Source of the DNA: Bordetella parapertussis
GTDB taxonomy: Bacteria; Pseudomonadota; Gammaproteobacteria; Burkholderiales; Burkholderiaceae_C
Assembly (NCBI GenBank): GCA_945875935.1
Contig: CAMCNE010000052.1
Span: 1 to 15,927, forward strand
Length of the DNA stretch: 15,927 nucleotides
Reading direction: 5' to 3'
The first letter of the stretch is position 1. Each line of letters begins with the position of its first letter. A model generated the notes under the pieces. That model did no database searches. It was not told the origin of the DNA and was given only the letters and a program-made list of their open reading frames with translations. Both the position numbers and the translations under genes were made by a program. Shown here piece after piece: positions 6,897 to 13,403 of the stretch.

Positions 6897-7619
6897 CTAA
6901 TCCAGCGCCATCATTCGGCGCTTTTTCTGGGTCTGGTCGATGTAGCGCTGCAGCGTGCGCAGGCTGTCATTGCTCGGGCGCACGAACTCGCAGCCCAGCT
7001 TCGATCCCTTGGCCTCGGCGGCCATCGAAGACAGGTGCAGCAGTTGCATCGGAATCGAGATGTGGGTGTCGGCGTCAAGCTCCAGCTCGACAGCATTGAC
7101 CTTCACGCCAGGCTCGATGGGCGGCACGTTGTGGGGCACCAGCAGCGCACAGCCGCCAATGCTCACATCGATCACCCGCAGCTCCAGATCAACGCCGGGC
7201 TCCGAGGGGTGGGCAAAGCGCGCAATGGGTTCACTGCGCAAGAGCGGGCGCACGCGAAAGCAATCGCGGCGCTGAAAACGGAACATCTCGGCCGGAAAGC
7301 CGCAGCTGATCGCGGTGCTCGAGCCATTGCGCACCAGCATCATGTCGTGCACATCGAACTGCAGCTTGATGCTTTCGAGGTAGCCCACCACCACCGCTTC
7401 GCTGGATTCGACCAGCGTGTGCAGTTGCGGTGAATCAGAGTCGGCGCTGAAGGTCAGCACCCCTTTTTGGTTGTCTATGGTCCACAACGTGCTCGACAGC
7501 GATGCGCCCGAAGGCGTGCTGAAGTTGAGCACCGTGGACGAATCGAGCAAACGCTTGAGCAGGGTCGACATCTCGACCGGCGAGCTGACGCGAAAGTCAT
7601 CCAGACTGTCCTGACCCAT
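6897..7619 (-). CDS. ycgR: Flagellar brake protein YcgR (PilZ domain, c-di-GMP effector)
   Basis: The protein has 240 residues from the ATG at 7619 and matches the YcgR two-domain plan. A beta-rich N-terminal domain covers about residues 15-110 and a C-terminal PilZ domain about 115-230. The c-di-GMP-binding residues are present: an RRxxxR-type motif, QRRDCFR (Arg117, Arg118, Arg122), and DVSIGG (Asp151, Ser153, Gly156), which fits DxSxxG. When c-di-GMP is high, YcgR binds the motor (FliG, FliM or MotA in other species) and slows swimming. The frame is open upstream to 7718, but those residues are the shadow of fliT and I excluded them. The ribosome site is poor (GAGG only 11 or 2 bases away). 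The gene starts 13 bases after fliT, so it may depend on coupling to it. Confidence 0.9.
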   Translation of the reverse strand: MGQDSLDDFRVSSPVEMSTLLKRLLDSSTVLNFSTPSGASLSSTLWTIDNQKGVLTFSADSDSPQLHTLVESSEAVVVGYLESIKLQFDVHDMMLVRNGSSTAISCGFPAEMFRFQRRDCFRVRPLLRSEPIARFAHPSEPGVDLELRVIDVSIGGCALLVPHNVPPIEPGVKVNAVELELDADTHISIPMQLLHLSSMAAEAKGSKLGCEFVRPSNDSLRTLQRYIDQTQKKRRMMALD

Positions 7620-7632
7620 GACCTCGTCTGCC

Positions 7633-7995
7633 TCAGTGCATCGTGGTCGTGCGACCTGCGAGCAGTGCGTCCAGGCCTTCGAGCCAGGGCTCGGCCAGCA
7701 CGCGCACCTCGGCGTCATTGACCAGGATGCGCTGCATGATGCGTGACTTCAGCTGCTTTTCGGTGGTGTCGAGCGAGCGGTTGGCCGCGGCGTGCTTGAG
7801 CTGCGAGATCAGCAGCGCGCAAGCACCTTCGAGCTTGACCACCGAGTCCCAGTTGCCCACGCGGGCGGCTTCGAGCATGTCCTGGCTGGCGCGCTCGATG
7901 GCTTCGTAGTAATCGAGCAGCGTGGTGCCCTTTGGGTTCTCGGTGTGAGTTGAGTTCATGGTGTGCTTCATGTTTTGCTTCATGGCGGCCTTCAT
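7633..7995 (-). CDS. fliT: Flagellar export chaperone FliT
   Basis: The protein has 120 residues from the ATG at 7995, or 108 from the ATG at 7959; FliT is usually 100-120. The body reads LLDYYEAIERASQDMLEAAR, then NWDSVVKLEGACALLISQL, a short all-helical protein of the FliT type. FliT is the chaperone of the cap protein FliD and in enterics also binds FliI, FliJ and the FlhDC regulator. The start is uncertain: four in-frame ATGs lie 12 bases apart (7995, 7983, 7971, 7959). The first shares ATGA with the fliS stop, which favours coupling. The second has AAGG about 6 bases upstream. The conserved helix begins after the last one. It lies between fliS and ycgR. Confidence 0.87.
   Translation of the reverse strand: MKAAMKQNMKHTMNSTHTENPKGTTLLDYYEAIERASQDMLEAARVGNWDSVVKLEGACALLISQLKHAAANRSLDTTEKQLKSRIMQRILVNDAEVRVLAEPWLEGLDALLAGRTTTMH
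7948..7995 (-). repeat. Four tandem 12-base units, each opening with ATGAA, at the fliT start
   Basis: Read on the minus strand, ATGAAGGCCGCC, ATGAAGCAAAAC, ATGAAGCACACC and ATGAACTCAACT follow one another exactly. The first five bases are identical in all four and the remainder diverges. The result is four in-frame start codons encoding MKAA-MKQN-MKHT-MNST. It looks like an old short tandem duplication that has since diverged. Confidence 0.7.
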
Positions 7996-8441
7996 GCATT
8001 GACCAGTTTCAGTGGCGATGCCGCGAAGGCATTGGGCGCGATCTGCGACCAGGCGCTGCTGATCGGCTCGATCAGCGCGGCGCATTCGAGCAGGCTCTCC
8101 TCGTCGTTGCGCGCATTGGCCTGGGCCAGGCGAAGCGACACGTAGGTGTAGAGGTTGTCGAGATCGGCGGCGATCTTTCCGCCGTCTTGCATGTTCAGCC
8201 CGCCTTGCAGGCCTTCGTCGATGATGCGCAGGGCACGACCGATGGCACGTCCCTTGGCTTCGAACTGGCGCTCACGCAGGGCACCGCGCGCTTGCGCCAG
8301 GGCCTCGTGGTAACCGTCGAACAGCATCTGGATCAGCTTGTGCGGCGTGGCCCCTGAAACACCGGTCTCGGCACCCACCGACCGGTAGGCATTGGCGAGC
8401 ATGGGTGCGGTTCTGGCTGGTGCGTAGGTGGCTGCAAACAT
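7992..8441 (-). CDS. fliS: Flagellar export chaperone FliS (flagellin chaperone)
   Basis: The protein has 149 residues, slightly longer than the usual 125-135. FliS binds the C-terminus of flagellin in the cytoplasm, prevents premature polymerisation and delivers it to FlhA. The family pattern is clear: ANAYRSVGAETGVSGATPHK, then LIQMLFDGYHEALAQARGAL, then IDEGLQGGLNMQDGGKIAAD and LDNLYTYVSLRLAQAN. The ATG at 8441 is preceded by only a weak GAGAT. The extra length is a C-terminal tail after the conserved helices (WSQIAPNAFAASPLKLVNA). Its stop overlaps the first fliT ATG. It has its own sigma-28 promoter in the gap after fliD. Confidence 0.96.
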   Translation of the reverse strand: MFAATYAPARTAPMLANAYRSVGAETGVSGATPHKLIQMLFDGYHEALAQARGALRERQFEAKGRAIGRALRIIDEGLQGGLNMQDGGKIAADLDNLYTYVSLRLAQANARNDEESLLECAALIEPISSAWSQIAPNAFAASPLKLVNA

Positions 8442-8474
8442 GGTGTGCGATCTCAGTAGTGGTTGCTGTACTGA

Positions 8475-8501
8475 ATATCGGCGGGCCCCGGTTTGACTTG
8501 A
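8475..8501 (-). promoter_or_regulatory. Sigma-28 (FliA) promoter of fliS-fliT-ycgR
   Basis: The minus strand reads TCAAGTCA (8494-8501), an 11-base spacer, then GCCGATAT (8475-8482). The -10 box matches the FliA consensus at 7 of 8 positions and the spacing is exact. The predicted start lies about 28-33 bases before the fliS ATG. It means the chaperone-brake unit can be made independently of fliD, which ends just upstream at 8555. Confidence 0.85.
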
Positions 8502-8554
8502 GCCGCTGAAGCTGCAAATTCAGCTGGCAAGGACGGCCAAATCGCGCTTCAGAA

Positions 8555-9976
8555 TCAGGTCGACTTGTTCCACTGCGTGACCTGCTGATTCACGTAGCTC
8601 GACAGGCCGTTGAAGGTGGCCATGCGGCTGTCGAGCGCGCCGTACTGCGCCTCGAGCATCTTTTGCGTGAGCGCAAGCCGCGCGGTCATCGCCTCTTGCG
8701 ACTTCTGGTTGCGCGACAACTTGTCGCTGAGCGCCGTCGAGCGCGCATTGACCGATCCGCCCAGCGTGGTCATGCTGTAAATCGAGTCGTAGAACTGCTT
8801 GCCGAAACCTTCTGCACTGGTGGCGGTGGACGTGTTGTCCACGAACAGTGCTTTCATCTGGCTGAAGTTGGACAAGGCGCTGTCGACCTTGGTGCTGTTG
8901 AGGCTCAGGCTGCCGTCGCGCTGCAGCTCGAGGCCGGCATCCGACAGCCTTGAATACGTCGTCGACGCGGTCGAGGTGGCCCCCAGCAGGCTGCGCATGC
9001 GGGTCTGAATACCGACAATGCTGCTGTCACCTTGCAAGGGCCCGGCCTTCTTGGTGGTCGCGTCGTATTTGGTGTCGGTGGCGATCAGGCTGTTGAGCGC
9101 GGTGTAGGCGGTCGCGAACTCCTGCAGCTTGGTCTTGATGGCGGCGTTGTCGGTGGCCACGGTGACGGTCGCTGCGGTGGTGGTCAACGCATTGGCGGTG
9201 AACGACACGCCGTCGAGCACGCCGGTGAAGGTGTTGCTGGTCGAGCTCACGCTGACGCCATCGATGGTGGCCAAGGCGTTGCTGGCGGTCTGCGTGCGCG
9301 TGGCGCTGTTGACGCCACTTGACGGGTCATAGCCCAGGCCGGTCAAGCCGCCGCTGGCCCCACTGAGCGTGACCCGAAATGCATTGGTCTCGCCGGTGCT
9401 TTCCGATCGCATCACCAGCCGCGCACCGCTCGAGTCGGACAGGATGCTGGCCGACACGCCGATGTCGGCCGCGTTGATCTTGTCGCGCAGGGTCTCGACG
9501 GTGTCGGTCGCCTCGACCGTGATGCTGGCCGATGACGGCAAGGTGCTCGATGCGGTGAAGCTGGTCTGCCCAGCACCCCAGGTGCCCATCTGCAAGGTCA
9601 TGGTGCCGCTGCCGACCAGGGCGCTCGACGAGGCGAAGGTCGTGCCGCCCAGCACCGATTGCGAGCTGGCGAGTTGCTGCACCGCGACGGAATATTTGGC
9701 CGCCAGCGCGGTGGTGTCCGAGGTGACCGTGATGTCGGTGCTGCTCGAGGTGGCGACGGTCTGGTTCCAGAAGCTGCTCGACGACAGCTTGTAGCTCACG
9801 TCGCGCAGCGTGGACAGCGCACTGGTGACCTTGCCGACCTCGGAGATCTGCGTTTGTATCTTGCTCGCGTCGGCGGCGAGCTTGTCCTTGGGACGCTGCT
9901 CGATGGCCATCAACTGGCTGATGATCGACTTGACGTCGAGCCCACTGCCAATGCCTGCAGAACTGATGGCGGCCAT
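8555..9976 (-). CDS. fliD: Flagellar filament cap protein FliD (HAP2)
   Basis: The protein has 473 residues. FliD forms the pentameric or hexameric cap at the filament tip and guides insertion of each flagellin as it leaves the channel. The N-terminus is characteristic: ISSAGIGSGLDVKSIISQLM, followed by a coiled-coil stretch (QISEVGKVTSALSTLRDVSY). The middle is Ser/Thr/Ala-rich with the known FliD cap-domain pattern (LRDKINAADIGVSASIL, and RLVMRSESTGETNAFRV). The C-terminal coiled coil (LSDKLSRNQKSQEAMTARLA, then SSYVNQQVTQWNKS) is the FliD signature. AAGGAG lies 5 bases before the ATG. It is served by the sigma-28 promoter at 10073-10099. Confidence 0.97.
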   Translation of the reverse strand: MAAISSAGIGSGLDVKSIISQLMAIEQRPKDKLAADASKIQTQISEVGKVTSALSTLRDVSYKLSSSSFWNQTVATSSSTDITVTSDTTALAAKYSVAVQQLASSQSVLGGTTFASSSALVGSGTMTLQMGTWGAGQTSFTASSTLPSSASITVEATDTVETLRDKINAADIGVSASILSDSSGARLVMRSESTGETNAFRVTLSGASGGLTGLGYDPSSGVNSATRTQTASNALATIDGVSVSSTSNTFTGVLDGVSFTANALTTTAATVTVATDNAAIKTKLQEFATAYTALNSLIATDTKYDATTKKAGPLQGDSSIVGIQTRMRSLLGATSTASTTYSRLSDAGLELQRDGSLSLNSTKVDSALSNFSQMKALFVDNTSTATSAEGFGKQFYDSIYSMTTLGGSVNARSTALSDKLSRNQKSQEAMTARLALTQKMLEAQYGALDSRMATFNGLSSYVNQQVTQWNKST

Positions 9977-10072
9977 GCGATCTCCTTGAACAATGAAAAC
10001 AGGCGCCGACGGACCCGATACGGACCTGGCGGCGCCTTGGCGGACGCATCAGATGCGCCGCGTCATGGACTG

Positions 10073-10099
10073 GTATCGGCTGATGCCTGTCGGACTTGA
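10073..10099 (-). promoter_or_regulatory. Sigma-28 (FliA) promoter of fliD
   Basis: The minus strand reads TCAAGTCC (10092-10099), an 11-base spacer, then GCCGATAC (10073-10080), with 7 of 8 -10 positions matching the FliA consensus. The start would be about 90 bases upstream of the fliD ATG. I see no convincing rho-independent terminator between the end of the downstream flagellin (10153) and this promoter, so read-through from the flagellin is also possible. Confidence 0.88.
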
Positions 10100-10152
10100 G
10101 TCACCCGAAGGACCGGCGGCTGCGAGCCACCCGCCCTTGCGAGCGAACTCGA

Positions 10153-10962
10153 TCAGCCCTTGAGCAGTGACAGCACCGACTGCGGCAGCGAATTGGCCTG
10201 CGCCACCATCGCCGTGCCGGCTTGCTGCAGGATCTGCGCGCGTGCCAGGTTGGCGGTTTCAGAGGCGAAGTCGGCGTCCATGATCCGTCCGCGAGCAGCC
10301 GTCTGGTTTTCACCGGAAATCTGCAGACCCTGGATCGCGAACTGGAAGCGGTTGATTACCGCACCGTAGCTGGCGCGCTGGGTGGTGATGGTGTCGAGTG
10401 CCGAGTCGATCGCAGCCATCGCGGTCGAAGCCGCTGCGGCTGTGGACACGCTGCCGCCGACGGCTGCGGTGGTCACCGAGGCGGTGGCGATCTCCAGCGT
10501 GTCGCCGCCATTGGCACCAACCTGGTAGGTGAAGGTCGTGGCCGAATTGGCAATCTGCGTGCCGTTGAACTTGGTCTGCGACGCGATGCGGCTGATTTCG
10601 GAATTGAGCGCAGCGAATTCGGTGTCGAGGTTGGCGCGGTCGGATGCGCTGTTCGAGCCGTTTTGCGACTGCACTGCCAGCTCACGCATGCGTTGCAGCA
10701 CGTCGGTCACGGTGGACAGCGCGCCTTCAGCGGTCTGCGCCAGCGAGATGCCGTCGTTGGCGTTGCGCACCGCCACGTTGATGCCGCGAATCTGCGCGTT
10801 CATGCGGTCGGCAATTGCCAGGCCGGCCGCGTCGTCCTTGGCGCTGTTGACACGCAAGCCTGAAGACAGTCGCTCCATCGAGGTCGCCAACGAAGTCTGC
10901 GACATCGAGAGGTTGCGCTGAGCATTCAGCGAGTTGATATTGGTGTTGATCGTCTGACCCAT
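10153..10962 (-). CDS. fliC: Flagellin, downstream copy of a tandem pair
   Basis: The protein has 269 residues, a short flagellin made of the conserved D0/D1 domains with little variable surface domain. It polymerises into the filament after secretion. N-terminal signature: INTNINSLNAQRNLSMSQTS and LSSGLRVNSAKDDAAGLAIA. C-terminal signature: ARAQILQQAGTAMVAQANSL ending LSLLKG. I chose the ATG at 10962 because CAGGAG lies 7 bases upstream; the frame continues to 11028 but the extra residues (MKGLKSPSQRPG...) do not resemble flagellin. It is closely related to the copy at 11172-11978. Differences cluster in the centre (residues about 145-200, for example TATASVTTAAVGG-type versus VAMSGVAIGGG-type). 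No sigma-28 promoter is visible before it. Confidence 0.97.
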   Translation of the reverse strand: MGQTINTNINSLNAQRNLSMSQTSLATSMERLSSGLRVNSAKDDAAGLAIADRMNAQIRGINVAVRNANDGISLAQTAEGALSTVTDVLQRMRELAVQSQNGSNSASDRANLDTEFAALNSEISRIASQTKFNGTQIANSATTFTYQVGANGGDTLEIATASVTTAAVGGSVSTAAAASTAMAAIDSALDTITTQRASYGAVINRFQFAIQGLQISGENQTAARGRIMDADFASETANLARAQILQQAGTAMVAQANSLPQSVLSLLKG

Positions 10963-10993
10963 GAAAAAACTCCTGAAGAATCCGATGAAACAA

Positions 10994-11010
10994 CCGGGTC
11001 GCTGACTCGG
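10994..11010 (-). other. Short hairpin in the downstream flagellin leader
   Basis: The minus-strand RNA can pair CCG-A-GTC with GAC-C-CGG around the loop AGC, one A-C mismatch in a six-pair stem. It lies 32-48 bases before the ATG. No U-tract follows, so it is not a terminator; it may stabilise the leader or affect ribosome loading. Confidence 0.35.
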
Positions 11011-11016
11011 TGACTT

Positions 11017-11040
11017 CAGGCCTTTCATTTGTTTGGCCTG
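11017..11040. repeat. Inverted repeat in the downstream flagellin leader
   Basis: CAGGCC and GGCCTG form a perfect 6-base inverted repeat around a 12-base AT-rich loop. It lies 55-78 bases before the downstream flagellin ATG, inside its predicted untranslated leader. It could be an RNA hairpin or a protein-binding site. Nothing in the sequence decides between these. Confidence 0.5.
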
Positions 11041-11082
11041 TCAGATGAATTCTTCGGCAGATGGCTGCAGGGCAATGCCGCG

Positions 11083-11111
11083 AATAAAGGGGTTTCTCCG
11101 GCTCAATTCAA
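11083..11111 (-). promoter_or_regulatory. Weak sigma-70-like promoter candidate of the downstream flagellin
   Basis: TTGAAT (11106-11111) and TTTATT (11083-11088) on the minus strand have a 17-base spacing and match the sigma-70 boxes at 4 of 6 positions each. The pair begins 10 bases after the terminator of the upstream flagellin and would give a leader of about 115 bases. This is the best candidate I see, but 4-of-6 matches arise by chance easily. Confidence 0.3.
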
Positions 11112-11120
11112 GACGAACAC

Positions 11121-11146
11121 AAAAAAGCCGCCCCGAAGGGCGGCTT
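11121..11146 (-). terminator. Rho-independent terminator of the upstream flagellin
   Basis: The minus-strand RNA forms a perfect 9-pair stem, AAGCCGCCC with GGGCGGCTT, around a UUCG tetraloop, followed by a run of U residues (plus-strand A6 at 11121-11126). The stem starts 25 bases after the flagellin stop. It separates the two flagellin transcripts, so the downstream copy needs read-through or its own promoter. Confidence 0.95.
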
Positions 11147-11171
11147 GGCTGGCTGGGCCCGCAGGCCGTGA

Positions 11172-11978
11172 TCAGCGCAGCAGTGAGAGCACGTTTTGTG
11201 GCAGTGCATTGGCCTGCGCCACCATCGCCGTGCCAGCTTGCTGCAGGATCTGAGCGCGTGCCAGGTTGGCAGTTTCTGCGGCGAAGTCAGCATCCAGGAT
11301 GCGACCGCGAGCAGCAGTCTGGTTTTCGCTGGCCACCGTCAGGTTCTGGATGGCGTAGTTGAAGCGGTTGATCGTGGCGCCGTAGGTGGCACGCTGGGTG
11401 GTCACCGTGTCAAGTGCCGAGTCGATCGCACCCACCGCGGTGGAAGCCGCGGCTACCGTCGACACGCCGCCGCCGATGGCCACACCCGACATCGCCACGG
11501 TGGCCACGTTGAGCGATTCGCCGCCGTTGGCGCCGATCTGGAAGGTGAAGGTCTGCGCCGTGTTGATGATGGCCGTGCCGTTGAACTTGGTCTGCGACGA
11601 GATGCGGCTGATTTCAGAGTTGAGCGAAGCGTATTCAGTGTCCAGGTTGGAACGGTCGGATGCGGTCATCGAGCCGTTTTGGGACTGCACTGCCAGCTCC
11701 CGCATGCGCTGCAGCACGTCGGTCACGGTGGACAGCGAGCCTTCAGCGGTCTGCGCCAGCGAGATGGCGTCGTTGGCATTGCGAACTGCCACGCTCATGC
11801 CCTTGATCTGGGCATTCATGCGGTCAGAAATCGCCAGGCCGGCAGCGTCGTCGCGTGCCGAGTTGATGCGCAGACCTGAGGACAGGCGCTGCATGGAAGA
11901 AGAAAGCGAGTTCTGCGAAGTGGTGAGGGCTCGCTGTGCGTTCAACGATTGGACGTTGGTGTTGATGGCCAATGGCAT
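11172..11978 (-). CDS. fliC: Flagellin, upstream copy of a tandem pair, with sigma-28 promoter
   Basis: The protein has 268 residues and ends ALPQNVLSLLR, the canonical flagellin terminus. It carries the D0/D1 N-terminal half (LAINTNVQSLNAQRALTTSQ, then LSSGLRINSARDDAAGLAIS) and the C-terminal half (ENQTAARGRILDADFAAETA, then ARAQILQQAGTAMVAQAN). Almost no variable D2/D3 region is present, so the filament surface is minimal and exposed Ser/Thr near the middle (residues about 140-190) would be the glycosylation sites. GGAG lies 8 bases before the ATG at 11978. It has a strong sigma-28 promoter, a structured leader of about 200 bases and a perfect terminator, the hallmarks of the major flagellin gene. 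Confidence 0.98.
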   Translation of the reverse strand: MPLAINTNVQSLNAQRALTTSQNSLSSSMQRLSSGLRINSARDDAAGLAISDRMNAQIKGMSVAVRNANDAISLAQTAEGSLSTVTDVLQRMRELAVQSQNGSMTASDRSNLDTEYASLNSEISRISSQTKFNGTAIINTAQTFTFQIGANGGESLNVATVAMSGVAIGGGVSTVAAASTAVGAIDSALDTVTTQRATYGATINRFNYAIQNLTVASENQTAARGRILDADFAAETANLARAQILQQAGTAMVAQANALPQNVLSLLR

Positions 11979-12195
11979 GATGTGATCTCCAGTCAGTTAA
12001 TAAATTCCCCGGCCTAGCCGCCGGCGTGAGCTCAGACCTTTCGGCCTTTGCCTGTACCTGTGCACGAGACGGTTTCGACCCGTCCACCGGCACCACCCGC
12101 ACTAGTCAACCTGTGTCTTGCAGCGCTTTTTGGTTTGCTGCTTGACCCTGGCCGGCTAACCGGACAACGAACTGTTTCCAGACCCGTTGAAACTT
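11979..12195 (-). other. Long structured leader of the upstream flagellin
   Basis: The predicted sigma-28 transcript begins near 12190, leaving an unusually long leader of about 210 bases before the flagellin ATG. I see no gene in it. It can form several hairpins: CCGGC-N6-GCCGG at 12009-12024, 31-46 bases before the ATG; AGGCC-GAAA-GGTCT just upstream (about 12038-12051), closed by a GNRA-type loop; GCAGC/GCTGC at 12120-12141; and CCGG-TTAG-CCGG near 12152-12163. GGA triplets occur at the ribosome site (CTGGAG) and at three further places, the spacing seen in CsrA-controlled leaders. Whether CsrA binds is inference. Confidence 0.5.
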
Positions 12196-12223
12196 TTATC
12201 GGAGAGTCACTTGCACAACTTGA
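12196..12223 (-). promoter_or_regulatory. Sigma-28 (FliA) promoter of the upstream flagellin
   Basis: The minus strand reads TCAAGTTG (12216-12223), a 12-base spacer, then TCCGATAA (12196-12203). The -10 box is 7 of 8 to GCCGATAA and includes the key CGATAA core. The spacer is one base longer than in the three other minus-strand sites of the window. It is the nearest such site upstream of the flagellin start. Confidence 0.82.
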
Positions 12224-12258
12224 GTTTGTGTGGTGAAACTTTTCTTGAAGAACTTCGC

Positions 12259-12285
12259 TCAAGTTTTTTGCGGCTTTGTCGATCG
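12259..12285 (+). promoter_or_regulatory. Possible divergent sigma-28 promoter of the glycosyltransferase unit
   Basis: The plus strand reads TCAAGTTT (12259-12266), an 11-base spacer, then GTCGATCG (12278-12285). The -35 box is identical to that of the 88-residue gene and the spacing is exact; the -10 box keeps only 5 of 8 positions (G-CGAT). Its position, 51 bases before the glycosyltransferase ATG and 35 bases from the divergent flagellin promoter, makes chance less likely. Weaker than the other four sites. Confidence 0.5.
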
Positions 12286-12335
12286 ACCGGCCGCCGGCTG
12301 ACGGAGCTTTTCCGGCAACACACAATGTGGGCACC

Positions 12336-13403
12336 ATGAGCTCGCCTGCCCTTGCCGACGTCCACGCCATCGCCTTGGTCATGATCGTGCGCAACGAAGC
12401 GCGCTGTCTGGCGCGTTGCCTGGACAGCGTGCGCGCCCATATGGACGACATGCTGGTGCTCGACACCGGATCCACCGACGACACCGCAGCCATCGCCGTG
12501 CGCCATGGCGCGCGGGTGGCGCATTTCAAGTGGGTCGATGATTTCTCGGCGGCGCGCAATGCGGCGCTCGCGCTGGTCGACGCGCCGTGGCGGCTGGTGC
12601 TCGATGCCGATGAATGGCTGGTCTCGGGCGCCGAGGTGCTGGCCGCGCTGCGCACGAGCGCGCCCGATCACGTGGGCCTGATCAATGTGGAAAGCCGCAC
12701 CCGCGACGAACGCGGCGTGGTGCAGCACGCGCCGAGCTGGCTGCCGCGCGTGCTGCCACGTGGCGTTCAGTACGCCGGGCGCATTCATGAGCAGCCGCAG
12801 TCGTCACTGGCCCACCGCAAGCTCGATGTGCTGGTTGGCCACGACGGCTACCTGCCCGAGCAGTTCAGCGTCAAGCGAGGGCGCAACCGTGCCTTGCTGG
12901 CGCAGTCGCTGCGCGAGCAGCCGCATGACGCTTATCTTCACTACCAGCTGGGCAAGGAGTTCGAGGCCGAAGACGATTTCGCCCAGGCCCTGCCCGAGTA
13001 CCAGACCGCGTGGGCTGCGGTGCACCCGGCAGCGCCCTGGCGCCACAGCCTGCTCCTGCGCCTGATGCTCAGCCTGAAGAAGATGGCGCAGTTTGAAGCC
13101 GCGCTCGATCTGGCCGAGCGCGAGCAGCACCGCTATGAGCAGTCGCCCGACTTCTACTTCACCCTGGGCGACGTGCTGCTCGATGCGGCGCTGGCGCGCC
13201 CGGCCCGCGCCGCGCAATGGCTGCCGCTGATAGAACAGTCGTGGCTCAGAGCGCTGGCCATCGGCGAGCGGCCCGACATGGACGGCACGGTGCGCGGGCG
13301 CGGCAGCCATCTGGCGGCGCACAACCTGGCGGCCTTCTACGAAAGCACCGGGCGCACCGCCGAGGCAGCCCTGTGGCGGCAGCGCGCGCAACCGATCGCC
13401 TGA
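12336..13403 (+). CDS. Family-2 glycosyltransferase with TPR-like C-terminus, possible flagellin glycosyltransferase
   Basis: The protein has 355 residues. The first 120 or so form a GT-A fold family-2 domain: VMIVRNEARCLARCLDSV (residues about 15-32), LVLDTGSTDDT (40-50), DDFSAARNAAL (68-78) and the metal-binding DADE (90-93). The remainder (about 195-350) is helical with TPR-like spacing (HDAYLHYQLGKEFEAEDDFA), the layout of SunS-like or WaaE-like transferases that modify proteins or lipid A cores. It would transfer a sugar from a nucleotide-sugar donor in the cytoplasm. The frame is open from a TTG at 12276, but the ATG at 12336 starts where homology begins. The ribosome site is weak (GTGGG). 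The stop shares one base with the next gene's ATG (TGATG), so the two are coupled. Flagellin as acceptor is inferred from adjacency only. Confidence 0.85.
   Translation: MSSPALADVHAIALVMIVRNEARCLARCLDSVRAHMDDMLVLDTGSTDDTAAIAVRHGARVAHFKWVDDFSAARNAALALVDAPWRLVLDADEWLVSGAEVLAALRTSAPDHVGLINVESRTRDERGVVQHAPSWLPRVLPRGVQYAGRIHEQPQSSLAHRKLDVLVGHDGYLPEQFSVKRGRNRALLAQSLREQPHDAYLHYQLGKEFEAEDDFAQALPEYQTAWAAVHPAAPWRHSLLLRLMLSLKKMAQFEAALDLAEREQHRYEQSPDFYFTLGDVLLDAALARPARAAQWLPLIEQSWLRALAIGERPDMDGTVRGRGSHLAAHNLAAFYESTGRTAEAALWRQRAQPIA

Noticed and set aside
10100..10152. Rho-independent terminator after the downstream flagellin
   Set aside because: GC-rich stems can be drawn but they compete with one another and no U-tract follows.
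10963..11028. N-terminal extension of the downstream flagellin to 11028
   Set aside because: Flagellins start directly with the INTN-type motif, and CAGGAG precedes the ATG at 10962. The extension codes for unrelated residues and covers a leader hairpin.
12276..12335. TTG start for the glycosyltransferase at 12276
   Set aside because: It overlaps the spacer end of the putative plus-strand sigma-28 promoter, has no ribosome site, and adds residues with no family match.
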